A DNA stretch of 44,040 bases, from the NCBI GenBank assembly GCA_900540635.1, contig UQGU01000019.1:1-44040 (forward strand), given 5' to 3'. The notes below the pieces were generated by a model. It had not been told where the DNA came from and made no database searches. It worked only from the letters and a program-made list of their open reading frames with translations. Origin of the DNA: an uncultured Eubacteriales bacterium (lineage in GTDB: Bacteria; Bacillota; Clostridia; Oscillospirales; Oscillospiraceae). Each line of letters starts with the position of its first letter. Positions within the stretch are counted from its first letter, which is position 1. Positions 7,455 to 13,839 of this stretch are shown here, piece after piece. A program made the position numbers and the translations under genes.

Positions 7455-8813
7455 ATGAACGCACCCATCGATATCAGCGCCGTGGTCCTGCAAACGGAAC
7501 GGCTGACCCTGCGCCCCTGGCGGGAAACGGACCTGGAGGACTTTTACGCCTACGCCAGCGTGGACGGCGTGGGCCAGATGGCCGGGTGGACGCCCCACAA
7601 AGACAAAGCGGAATCCCAGTCCATTCTCTCCCGTTTCATCGCCGGGAAGCACGTCTTCGCCCTGGAGCACCGGGGCCGGGTCATCGGCTCTCTGGGGATC
7701 GAAAAGTACAATGAGGCCCATTACCCGGAGCTGGAGAACCTCCGGGGCCGGGAGATCGGCTACGTCCTCTCCAAGGCCTATTGGGGCCGGGGGCTCATGC
7801 CGGAGGCGGTGAAGGCCGTGATCCGGTATCTCTTTGACACCGTTCAGCTGGACTTTATTCTGGTGGGACACTTCGACTGGAACCGGCAGTCGGCAAGGGT
7901 CATTGAAAAGTGCGGCTTTCAATATATCAAAAGCTGCCCCTACGAAACGGCCTACGGCACGGTGGAGCATTCGGAAGAAAGCATCCTCTACAGGCCCCAC
8001 TTTATGGAGGGGGTACCCTATCTGAACGACACCCAGCTGGTGCAGCAGATCTACAGCCGCTCCGACGAAAGCAGCCGACTTACACAGACCAAAGCATCTA
8101 AAGTTGAATTTCTGACTACCGTAAAATACATCGAAAAATACCTGACCCCGGGCATGAAGATCCTGGATATCGGCGCGGGCGCCGGTGTGTACAGTTTTTA
8201 TTTTTCCCGAAAGGGCTACCAAGTGGAGGCGTTGGAGCTGGCGGACAGCAATATTGCGGCCTTCCGGGCCCAGCTGACTCCGGAGGACACCGTGGTGCTG
8301 CACCAGGGAAATGCTTTGGATCTGAGCAGATTCCGGGATGATTCTTTTGACATTGTACTGTTGTTTGGCCCCCTTTACCATCTGCACAGTGAGGACGACA
8401 AGCTTCGCTGCATTGCGGAGGCCAAACGTGTGTGCAAGCCAGGCGGCAAGCTCTTTTTTGCATTTCTTTCCAACGACATGGTCATACTCACCATGTTCAG
8501 CCAACATCCGGACTATTTTATAAACGGAGACTATGACAAGGATCGTTTCCGCTGCGACGACTTCCCCTTTGTATTCAGCACGCCGCAGGACTGCCGGGCG
8601 CTTCTGCAAAGGGCGGATGTGAAGATCCTCCATGAAGTCGCCGCGGACGGAATGAGCGAACTTCTCAAGGCAAAGATCAATGAAATGGACGAAAAAAGCT
8701 TTGCCCAGTATCTGCGGTTCCAGGAATATCTCTGCGAAAAGCCGGAATTTCTCGGAGCATCGAACCACCTGCTGTTTGTTGCGGAAAAAGAAACGTCACC
8801 GGAAACCCGGTGA
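7455..8813 (+). CDS. GNAT acetyltransferase - SAM methyltransferase fusion
   Basis: 452-residue two-domain enzyme. Residues about 8-175 are a RimJ/RimL-like GNAT domain (TERLTLRPWRETDLEDFY at the start, acetyl-CoA loop region GYVLSKAYWGRGLMPEAVKA, then NRQSARVIEKCGF). Residues about 205-445 are a class I methyltransferase with SAM motif I LDIGAGAGVYSF and motif II acid in VEALELADSN. ATG 7455 has AAGGAGG 7 bases upstream. Substrates are unknown. The attenuator in front suggests induction by an inhibitor of translation, so drug or ribosome modification is a reasonable guess. The gene stands alone. Confidence 0.85.
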   Translation: MNAPIDISAVVLQTERLTLRPWRETDLEDFYAYASVDGVGQMAGWTPHKDKAESQSILSRFIAGKHVFALEHRGRVIGSLGIEKYNEAHYPELENLRGREIGYVLSKAYWGRGLMPEAVKAVIRYLFDTVQLDFILVGHFDWNRQSARVIEKCGFQYIKSCPYETAYGTVEHSEESILYRPHFMEGVPYLNDTQLVQQIYSRSDESSRLTQTKASKVEFLTTVKYIEKYLTPGMKILDIGAGAGVYSFYFSRKGYQVEALELADSNIAAFRAQLTPEDTVVLHQGNALDLSRFRDDSFDIVLLFGPLYHLHSEDDKLRCIAEAKRVCKPGGKLFFAFLSNDMVILTMFSQHPDYFINGDYDKDRFRCDDFPFVFSTPQDCRALLQRADVKILHEVAADGMSELLKAKINEMDEKSFAQYLRFQEYLCEKPEFLGASNHLLFVAEKETSPETR

Positions 8814-8815
8814 CG
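8794..8815. terminator. Hairpin at the convergent end of two genes
   Basis: CGTCACCGG and CCGGTGACG form a perfect 9-bp stem with loop AAAC. Read on the minus strand it is followed by TTTCTTTTTC, so it should stop the spoVA-side transcript. It contains the stop codon of the plus-strand fusion gene. Confidence 0.65.
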
Positions 8816-8831
8816 CTTGCCAGGGATACAA

Positions 8832-8927
8832 TCAGCGTTGGTTCTGATTCTGGTTCTTGCTCTGCTGGTTCTGGTTCTGCTGATTCTGCTGGTTCTGATT
8901 CTGATTGCGGTTCTGCTCGTTCTTCAT
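8832..8927 (-). CDS. Small Asn/Gln-rich peptide (31 aa), possible spore protein
   Basis: ORF with AGGAGG 10 bases before ATG 8927. Of 31 residues about 24 are Asn or Gln in NQNQNQQ-like runs, with a few Lys/Arg and a single Glu; there is no hydrophobic residue after Met1. It lies 55 bases downstream of spoVAE on the same strand. Gamma-type small acid-soluble spore proteins (SspE) are also Asn/Gln-rich, so a forespore role is plausible, but I see no clear SspE motif. Its codons are mixed AAT/AAC and CAG/CAA, so it is not a pure nucleotide repeat. Confidence 0.6.
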   Translation of the reverse strand: MKNEQNRNQNQNQQNQQNQNQQSKNQNQNQR

Positions 8928-8966
8928 AGCGTATGCTCCTCCTTGCTGCGGCTGTGGCCGCGTGGA

Positions 8967-8995
8967 TAGTGTGCCCCGGTTTTCAGGATTTATCC
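8967..8995 (-). promoter_or_regulatory. Possible forespore sigma promoter before the Asn/Gln peptide
   Basis: Minus strand GGATA (8995-8991), 17-base spacer, CACACTA (8973-8967). The same -10-like heptamer at the same spacing stands before spoVAD. It resembles sigma-F/sigma-G boxes but is not a perfect match. Confidence 0.3.
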
Positions 8996-9339
8996 TTTGG
9001 GCGGAAAAGCAGGGCCGCCAGCAGCCCCGCCAGGATGGCGGCGGTGATGCCTCCGGCAGTGGCCTTCAGGCCACCCGTGAAAATGCCCAGAAAGCCCTGC
9101 TCGTCCACCGCCTCCCGAACGCCCTTGGCTAGCGTATTGCCGAAGCCCGTCAGCGGCACTGCGGCTCCGGCTCCGGCGAACTCGGCAAAGGGCGCATAGA
9201 GGCCCACGGCCCCCAGGATGACGCCTGCCACTACATAGCTCACCAGAATCCGGGCGGGGGTCAGCTTGGTTTTGTCAATGAGCAGCTGGCCCACAAGGCA
9301 GATGGCGCCGCCGATGAGAAACGATTTCAGATAGTCCAT
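8983..9339 (-). CDS. spoVAE: Stage V sporulation protein AE
   Basis: 118-residue, strongly hydrophobic membrane protein of the SpoVAC/SpoVAE family, part of the forespore inner-membrane channel for dipicolinic acid. It has about four membrane segments and the conserved central VPLTGFGNTLAKGVREAV region. ATG 9339 is chosen because AGGAGG lies 7 bases ahead; a GTG at 9345 is too close to it. The start lies just beyond the TGA of spoVAD, so the two are coupled. Length fits AE (AEb) better than the longer AC. Confidence 0.92.
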   Translation of the reverse strand: MDYLKSFLIGGAICLVGQLLIDKTKLTPARILVSYVVAGVILGAVGLYAPFAEFAGAGAAVPLTGFGNTLAKGVREAVDEQGFLGIFTGGLKATAGGITAAILAGLLAALLFRPKDKS

Positions 9340-9341
9340 GT

Positions 9342-10358
9342 TCACGCCTCCTCTTCAATGGCCACCGCATGGCAGATGCCGGGGATGGGCAGGCCCTGCT
9401 GGGTAGAGGTGGGGGACAGCAGGGCTCCCGTGCCGCAGAAGAGAATCCTGCGGAGCTTTTTCTTCCGGATTTCCGGCAGATAGTAGCCGCACAGGGTAAT
9501 GGCGCTGCAGCCGCAGCCGGAGCCTCCGGCGTGGACGTCCTGGCGCAGGTTGTCAAAGACCAGGCAGCCGCAGTCCTCCAGCCGCCCGCCAATGGACAAG
9601 CCCTCCTTCCGGGCCAGCTCCAGGAGCAGCTCCTTGCCGTACTGCCCCAGGTCCCCGGTGACGATGCGGTCGTAGTATTCCGGCTCCCGGCCCAGGTCCT
9701 CCAGGTGCTGCCGGATGGTGGCCAGAGCCGCCGGGGCCATGGCGGCTCCCATATTGTTGGCGTCCTGAATGCCCAGGTCCGTCACCGTGCCGATGGTTGC
9801 CGCCGTGATGCGCGGCCCCTTGCCGCTGCGGCACACCAGCACCGCCCCGGAGCCCGTCACCGTCCACTGGGCGGTGGGGGTTCGCTGTCCGCCGTAGCCC
9901 AGGGGGAAGCGGTACTGCCGCTCGGAGGAGGCAAAGTGGGAGCTGGTCTGGGCCGCTGCCCGGTCCGCAATGCCAGCCTCGATGGCCAGGGAGGCCAGCA
10001 GCAGGCTCTCCGCCATGGTGGAGCAGGCCCCATAGAGCCCCAGGTGGGGCAACCCAGTATTGCGCACGGAAAACGCCGAACCGATGCACTGGTTCAACAG
10101 GTCTCCGGAGAGTACCAGATCCAAATCAAACCGCTGGATCTCTGCCTTTTTCAGCAGCAAGCTCAGGGCCTGCTCCTGCATGGCCTTCTCCGCCTGCTCC
10201 CAGGTCTTTTGACCGAAAAAGGTATCCTGGCTGGTTTTGTCGAAGCAGTGGCCCAGAGGCCCCTGGCTCTCCTTCTTCCCGGCCACACTGGCCCAGGCCG
10301 TGATCACCGGCGGCCGGGGCAAAAGGAAGCTCGACCGCCCCCGCTTGTTTTCTGCCAT
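9342..10358 (-). CDS. spoVAD: Stage V sporulation protein AD
   Basis: 338-residue thiolase-fold protein that binds dipicolinic acid at the SpoVA channel. Conserved blocks seen: the GLYGACSTMAESL motif around the former active-site Cys, SSHFASSERQYRFPLGYG, and the RIVTGDLGQYG segment. ATG 10358 (MAENKRGR) is preferred over the open upstream extension because AAGGAGTG sits about 8 bases before it. spoVAC, which usually precedes it, is absent; the upstream neighbour is an NlpC/P60 gene ending in a terminator. The downstream partner is spoVAE. Confidence 0.94.
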   Translation of the reverse strand: MAENKRGRSSFLLPRPPVITAWASVAGKKESQGPLGHCFDKTSQDTFFGQKTWEQAEKAMQEQALSLLLKKAEIQRFDLDLVLSGDLLNQCIGSAFSVRNTGLPHLGLYGACSTMAESLLLASLAIEAGIADRAAAQTSSHFASSERQYRFPLGYGGQRTPTAQWTVTGSGAVLVCRSGKGPRITAATIGTVTDLGIQDANNMGAAMAPAALATIRQHLEDLGREPEYYDRIVTGDLGQYGKELLLELARKEGLSIGGRLEDCGCLVFDNLRQDVHAGGSGCGCSAITLCGYYLPEIRKKKLRRILFCGTGALLSPTSTQQGLPIPGICHAVAIEEEA

Positions 10359-10379
10359 AGTTTTCACTCCTTTTGGGAG

Positions 10380-10408
10380 TAGTGTGTGCAAAAGAGCCAG
10401 AAAAATAC
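10380..10408 (-). promoter_or_regulatory. Possible forespore sigma promoter of spoVAD
   Basis: Minus strand GTATT (10408-10404), 17-base spacer, CACACTA (10386-10380). It sits in the short gap between the preceding terminator and spoVAD, where a promoter is needed. Match to sigma-G consensus is partial. Confidence 0.33.
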
Positions 10409-10438
10409 CCGGAAACGCATTTCCTCGTCTCCGGGTAT
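10401..10438 (-). terminator. Terminator of the NlpC/P60 gene
   Basis: Minus-strand stem ATACCCGGA/TCCGGGTAT (9 bp, 16-base loop) followed by TTTTT. It separates the hydrolase from spoVAD. Confidence 0.75.
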
Positions 10439-10454
10439 GTATTTTTTGAAAGGA

Positions 10455-11453
10455 TCATCCTACCCGCTTTGCGCCGTAATAGTGCTGGCTCCAATAGCCG
10501 GTGGTCAGATCGGAATAGGACACGGTGGAGCGGGAGTTGGGGGCGTGGATGAATTGGCCGTTTCCGACGTAGATGCCCACGTGGGACACATTGCCGGAAG
10601 AGGATGTGATGAAGAACACCAGATCACCCGCCTGGAGGTTGTCCTTGGACACACTGGTGCCGATGTTGACGAACTGGGCGGCAGGAGTGCGGGATACGCT
10701 CAGACCCAGATTTTTCAGAACATAGTATACGAAGCCGGAGCAGTCAAAGCCGCTGGGGCTTGCGCCGCCTGCCACATAGGGAGCGCCTAAGTACTTTTTC
10801 GCCTCTGCCACAATGGCGGAGCCGGAAACGCTGACACCGGCGGAACCGGAAGCATTGCTGGATGTACCGTTCAGGGCCGCTGCGCTGGGAGTGACGCCGG
10901 TGGACTTGCCCAGGCGGAAGAACTTGGGGCTGTTGGCGGAAGCGGCATTTTCATAAGGCGCTTCGGTCAGGGCCAGATAGTCGCTGCGGATGTAGCCGAT
11001 CTTGCTGCCGGAGATGACCTTGTACCAGCCGTCATTGACACCAATGATGTAGCATTTGCTGTCCCTGGCCACGGTGCCCAGGGAAGCGGAGGCGGTGGTG
11101 GGCTTTTGCCGGAGATTGACGCTGGAGGCCGTTACCTTGCCGTAGCCCAGCTCCGCATTTTCTTTTGCAGCGGTTTTCAGATAGTCGCTGTGCATATAGC
11201 CCACGGTCAGGTTGTAATTGACCTTATACCAGTCACCCTCCTTTGCCAGCAGGACCACCACTTCGTTCTTGGCGGCGGATTTCAAAATTTTGCCGCTGAG
11301 GGAGGGCGCGGAACGCATCCGCAGGGAATTGGCGTTTACAAAAGCAATGCCCTGAATGCAGTCACTCTCTGCGGCATAGGCCGGCAGGGCAAGGACTGCA
11401 CCCAGGAGCATCACGGTCAGGAAAAGACAGATCATTCTTTTGGAAAACTTCAT
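10455..11453 (-). CDS. Secreted SH3b-NlpC/P60 peptidoglycan hydrolase
   Basis: 332-residue secreted cell-wall endopeptidase. A signal peptide (cleavage near AYA-AES, residue 28) is followed by two bacterial SH3 domains (about 33-95 and 104-163), a Ser/Ala/Gly-rich linker (165-210) and the NlpC/P60 domain (about 211-332). Catalytic Cys238 is in SGFDCSGFVYYV, His291 in VSHVGIYVG, and the third polar residue is likely His303 in FIHAPNS. ATG 11453 has GGAGG 6 bases upstream. It is monocistronic with its own promoter and terminator. It probably cuts stem-peptide bonds during growth or germination. Confidence 0.92.
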   Translation of the reverse strand: MKFSKRMICLFLTVMLLGAVLALPAYAAESDCIQGIAFVNANSLRMRSAPSLSGKILKSAAKNEVVVLLAKEGDWYKVNYNLTVGYMHSDYLKTAAKENAELGYGKVTASSVNLRQKPTTASASLGTVARDSKCYIIGVNDGWYKVISGSKIGYIRSDYLALTEAPYENAASANSPKFFRLGKSTGVTPSAAALNGTSSNASGSAGVSVSGSAIVAEAKKYLGAPYVAGGASPSGFDCSGFVYYVLKNLGLSVSRTPAAQFVNIGTSVSKDNLQAGDLVFFITSSSGNVSHVGIYVGNGQFIHAPNSRSTVSYSDLTTGYWSQHYYGAKRVG

Positions 11454-11478
11454 ATGGAACCTCCGTTTTGCTCTGGGA

Positions 11479-11507
11479 AATCTAACAAATATAGGTATCT
11501 ATGTAAA
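11479..11507 (-). promoter_or_regulatory. Promoter of the NlpC/P60 gene
   Basis: Minus-strand TTTACA (11507-11502), 17-base spacer, TAGATT (11484-11479), about 25 bases before the start codon. Confidence 0.6.
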
Positions 11508-11552
11508 ACGCAGGAAGCTGCGACAAATTTGGCAAGAGCTGGCAGCGAGAGA

Positions 11553-11634
11553 CTTTTCACCGGATGAAGGTTCTGAAAGCGGAGGAATACTTTGTGTATT
11601 TCCCGCTTTCAGAACCGCACAGCCGGGGGAAAAG
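11553..11634. repeat. Long nested hairpin in the gap between two genes
   Basis: GTTCTGAAAGCGG (11570-11582) pairs perfectly with 11603-11615; inside, GGAATAC pairs with GTATTTC (one G-U) around a 5-base loop, giving a stem of about 20 bp. An imperfect outer pair (CTTTTC/GAAAAG) extends the fold. No T-run follows on either strand. It lies 65 bases downstream of the small 11680 gene and may serve as a terminator or RNA-stability structure, but could also be an extragenic palindromic repeat. Confidence 0.7.
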
Positions 11635-11679
11635 ATCCGCTGTTCAGCCGCAGACGAATTTGTCGGAGTTTCCGTCCAA

Positions 11680-11970
11680 TTACTTACCGGCGAGAGCCCG
11701 CTCCAGCCAGACGCAGCCAACGTCCAGGGCGGTGTACAGATCGCCTTTTTCGCTCTTCTTGACCACCCGGTCTCTGCTTCTGGCGGTGGGGTCTGTCAGC
11801 TGGAGCTGGACGGAGACACGGGTAGCCATGTCGGTATCGCCTTGCTTTTTGCTCTCCAGGACCTGGAGCATAACAATATAGGTGTCGGCCATGGAGCCGT
11901 AATAAATCAGGTTATCTTTCCGCATCAGCGGGTGACCTTTATACATGAGAACTGCTTTCTCTTCAGCCAT
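11680..11970 (-). CDS. Unrecognised small protein (96 aa)
   Basis: I do not recognise the family with certainty. ATG 11970 (MAEEKAVLMYKG) has AGGAGG about 9 bases upstream and a consensus promoter, so it is clearly a gene; upstream in-frame starts would lie in the promoter. The protein is soluble, without signal peptide or membrane segment. It has a compact alpha/beta look: a strand-rich start (LMYKGHPLMRKDNLIYYG), a helix and strand (YIVMLQVLESKK), a strand VSVQLQLTD and a final helix ending VWLERALAGK. Monocistronic. Regulatory or housekeeping roles are both possible. Confidence 0.75.
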   Translation of the reverse strand: MAEEKAVLMYKGHPLMRKDNLIYYGSMADTYIVMLQVLESKKQGDTDMATRVSVQLQLTDPTARSRDRVVKKSEKGDLYTALDVGCVWLERALAGK

Positions 11971-12001
11971 GATTGGAACCTCCTGTGCAAAATGTAATCG
12001 A

Positions 12002-12030
12002 ATTGTAACACATTGTAACCATCCTGTCAA
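12002..12030 (-). promoter_or_regulatory. Consensus promoter of the 96-aa gene
   Basis: Minus-strand TTGACA (12030-12025), 17-base spacer, TACAAT (12007-12002), 32 bases before the start codon. This is one of the strongest promoters in the window. Confidence 0.8.
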
Positions 12031-12136
12031 GCAGGATGTAGAAAAAAGTGCTGAAATGCCTAGAATATTTTTGATTTACGCGAAAATAAACGCAAAATAC
12101 GCGCAAAACGGAGGGCGATATGAAGTTGTCAAGGTA

Positions 12137-12173
12137 CAAAATAAGGGGCCTTTGCCCGCGGCAAAGGCCCCTT
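12137..12173 (-). terminator. Terminator of ireB
   Basis: AAGGGGCCTTTGCC and its exact complement form a 14-bp stem with loop CGC; on the minus strand it is followed by ATTTTG. It lies 40 bases after the ireB stop. Confidence 0.75.
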
Positions 12174-12212
12174 AGCCGGACTTCAGGCGGCAGAAGCAGA
12201 GCTTATTCTGCC

Positions 12213-12461
12213 TCAGTGCTCAAAAAGGTACTCGCGCACCAGCGCCTGCATCAGCTCGTCCCGGTCGATCTTACAGATCATGCTTCTGGCGTTGCCATAA
12301 TTTGTGATGTAAGTAGGATCTTCCGTGAGCAGGTAGCCAACGATCTGGTTTACGGGGTTGTACCCTTTCTGGGTCAGGGCCTCGAACACACTCCGGAGGA
12401 TTTGGCGCATGTTCTCTTTGTCATCGGGGACGTTGAAGGTCAGGGTATCTTGATCCGTCAT
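12213..12461 (-). CDS. ireB: IreB family regulatory phosphoprotein (UPF0297)
   Basis: 82-residue protein matching the IreB/YrzL family across its length: VFEALTQKGYNPVNQIVGYLLTEDPTYITNY, NARSMICKIDRDELMQALVREYL. In enterococci IreB is a small phosphoprotein that is a substrate of the Ser/Thr kinase IreK and tunes cephalosporin tolerance. The N-terminal Thr residues (TDQDTLTF) fit the phosphorylated region. ATG 12461 has AAGGAG about 9 bases upstream. In many Firmicutes it sits with alaS and ruvX; here it is monocistronic. Confidence 0.95.
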   Translation of the reverse strand: MTDQDTLTFNVPDDKENMRQILRSVFEALTQKGYNPVNQIVGYLLTEDPTYITNYGNARSMICKIDRDELMQALVREYLFEH

Positions 12462-12493
12462 GGTCTTCAGCTCCTTTTCAAAAGAATATTTGT

Positions 12494-12522
12494 ATTATAG
12501 CCTAAGTTTTCCTTGCTGTAAA
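12494..12522 (-). promoter_or_regulatory. Promoter of ireB
   Basis: Minus-strand TTTACA (12522-12517), 17-base spacer, perfect TATAAT (12499-12494), 32 bases before ATG. Confidence 0.8.
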
Positions 12523-12560
12523 GACCAAAAACGGGAAAATTTTCTGTGAACGGGGAAAAA

Positions 12561-12726
12561 CCTTCCCCTGCGGGGAAGAGGGACCGCCGCCACAGGCGGT
12601 GGTGGAAGAGGGGCCCCGGATGATAGAACGGTAGAAACTATGCACGCTCGTACCGCTCTCGCCCGGAACGCCCCCTCCTCAGTCTCGGCTGCGCCGAGCC
12701 AGCTCCCCCGAAGGGGAAGCTTTTTT
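12561..12726 (+). repeat. Extragenic palindromic repeat element, copy 1
   Basis: A 166-bp non-coding block. It starts with the hairpin CCTTCCCC-TGC-GGGGAAG, continues through GACCGCCGCC/GGCGGTGG, and ends in a 39-base core (12672-12710; CCTCAGTCTCGGCTGCGCCG inside) and CCCCGAAGGGGAAGCTTTTTT. The 39-base core recurs exactly, inverted, at 35213-35251. The gap between ireB and mazF holds nothing else recognisable. The end with its T-run may also terminate transcription. Confidence 0.8.
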
Positions 12727-12776
12727 GACGTGGGTGCGACGCATCGCCCGGAGGGAAAGTTTTTCCTGAAAATATC

Positions 12777-13136
12777 TCACCTTATCTCCGGCAGGCCGAA
12801 GCTGACGGCAATGGCGTCGTCCACCATGGCCATGTGGGCGTCGTCCAGGCGGCCCATGTGTTCCCGGAGGCGGCGCTTGTCGATGGTCCGGATCTGCTCC
12901 AAGAGGATCACGGAATCCTTGGAAAGGCCCACGCTGCCCCCTGCAATATTGATGTGGGTGGGAAGCCTTGCCTTCCCGGTCTGGCTGGTGATGGCGGCGG
13001 CAATGACCGTGGGGGAATGCCGGTTGCCGGTATCGTTCTGGACGATGAGCACCGGCCGGGTGCCGCCCTGCTCGCTGCCCACTACCGGGGACAGGTCCGC
13101 GTAAAAGATGTCGCCCCGTTTGACCAAGCTGTCCAT
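12777..13136 (-). CDS. mazF: MazF/NdoA-type mRNA interferase (type II toxin)
   Basis: 119-residue PemK/MazF-fold endoribonuclease. Conserved elements: VKRGDIFYADLSPVVGSEQG at the N-terminus, RPVLIVQND, the catalytic-loop Thr in AAITSQTGK, LPTHI, and VILLEQIRTIDKRRL. It most resembles the Bacillus NdoA (EndoA) branch, which cuts mRNA at a short U-rich site. ATG 13136 has GGAGTG about 9 bases upstream. No antitoxin gene is adjacent, unlike ndoAI-ndoA; the upstream neighbour is a YdcC-like lipoprotein gene 118 bases away. Confidence 0.94.
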   Translation of the reverse strand: MDSLVKRGDIFYADLSPVVGSEQGGTRPVLIVQNDTGNRHSPTVIAAAITSQTGKARLPTHINIAGGSVGLSKDSVILLEQIRTIDKRRLREHMGRLDDAHMAMVDDAIAVSFGLPEIR

Positions 13137-13254
13137 ATGGTATCACACTCCGTACGTCATTTCTTTTCCGCGCTACGATCTGAGGGCTTATGTAACGCGG
13201 TCAGGAGTATTCTCCCACCGGCGTCCCGGTTTTATACTGCGCTTCCTTCAGATA

Positions 13255-13827
13255 CTATGCTTCCGGTTCCGACTCGGTTCGAAAATTTTGGACGACCATC
13301 GACAGGTACCGCTGTTCTTTGCAGGATATGTCGGCTTTGGCGGGGTTCCCCGCTTCGTCCAGCCAGATGTCCAGCCGCAGGGCATCCTCCCGGAAGCTGT
13401 CGTCGATGGAGAGCCGGGTGCCATCGCCCTCCCGGCCGGAGGCGATGAGGTTGCCGGAGCGCAGAGTTCTTACGAAGATCCAGGGCGCTGCCGCCGGGGT
13501 CAGCAGGCCGTCTGCCAGCAGGGGAAAAGAGACGGCCTTGTCCTCAAACAGCAGCTTCCCCGTTCCCGCCGCCACATTGCCGGAAATGCCTGCAATGCTC
13601 TCCGGGGCCGTGACGGTGAAGCTTAGGCTCCCGGCGCTGTCCGCCTGGCAGTGCATGGCGAAAACGGAAAGGCTGTCGCCATAGTCCGCGGTGATCTCCG
13701 CGTCAAAGCAGCAGCCTTTTTCCAGAATGCGGCTGCGCAGGGCAAGGCCCGGGTCAGTTTCCGGGCCTGCACAGCCGCACAGAAGTATGAAAGAAATCAG
13801 AAGTGAAGGAAGCAGCCCTTTGCGCAT
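13255..13827 (-). CDS. YdcC/LolA-like lipoprotein
   Basis: 190-residue secreted lipoprotein with lipobox LCGC (Cys19 lipidated). The mature part looks all-beta and lipoprotein-carrier-like: repeated strands such as FDAEITADYGDSLSVFAMHC, LSFTVTAPESIAGISG and LRLDIWLDEAGNPAKADISCKEQRY. In Bacillus the LolA-like lipoprotein YdcC lies just upstream of alr-ndoAI-ndoA; here it precedes a mazF gene, which supports the identity. It follows nnrD by 12 bases in an operon. Proposed role in envelope or spore lipoprotein handling is inference. Confidence 0.65.
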   Translation of the reverse strand: MRKGLLPSLLISFILLCGCAGPETDPGLALRSRILEKGCCFDAEITADYGDSLSVFAMHCQADSAGSLSFTVTAPESIAGISGNVAAGTGKLLFEDKAVSFPLLADGLLTPAAAPWIFVRTLRSGNLIASGREGDGTRLSIDDSFREDALRLDIWLDEAGNPAKADISCKEQRYLSMVVQNFRTESEPEA

Positions 13828-13839
13828 AGCATTTCCGCC

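Noticed and set aside
7090..7464. 124-codon minus-strand ORF over the leader-peptide region
   Set aside because: It covers promoters, palindromes and the attenuator on the other strand; no ribosome site or family resemblance.
13137..13254. Search for a MazE-type antitoxin ORF upstream of mazF
   Set aside because: The 118-base gap gives no ORF with a ribosome site and a plausible DNA-binding start on either strand.
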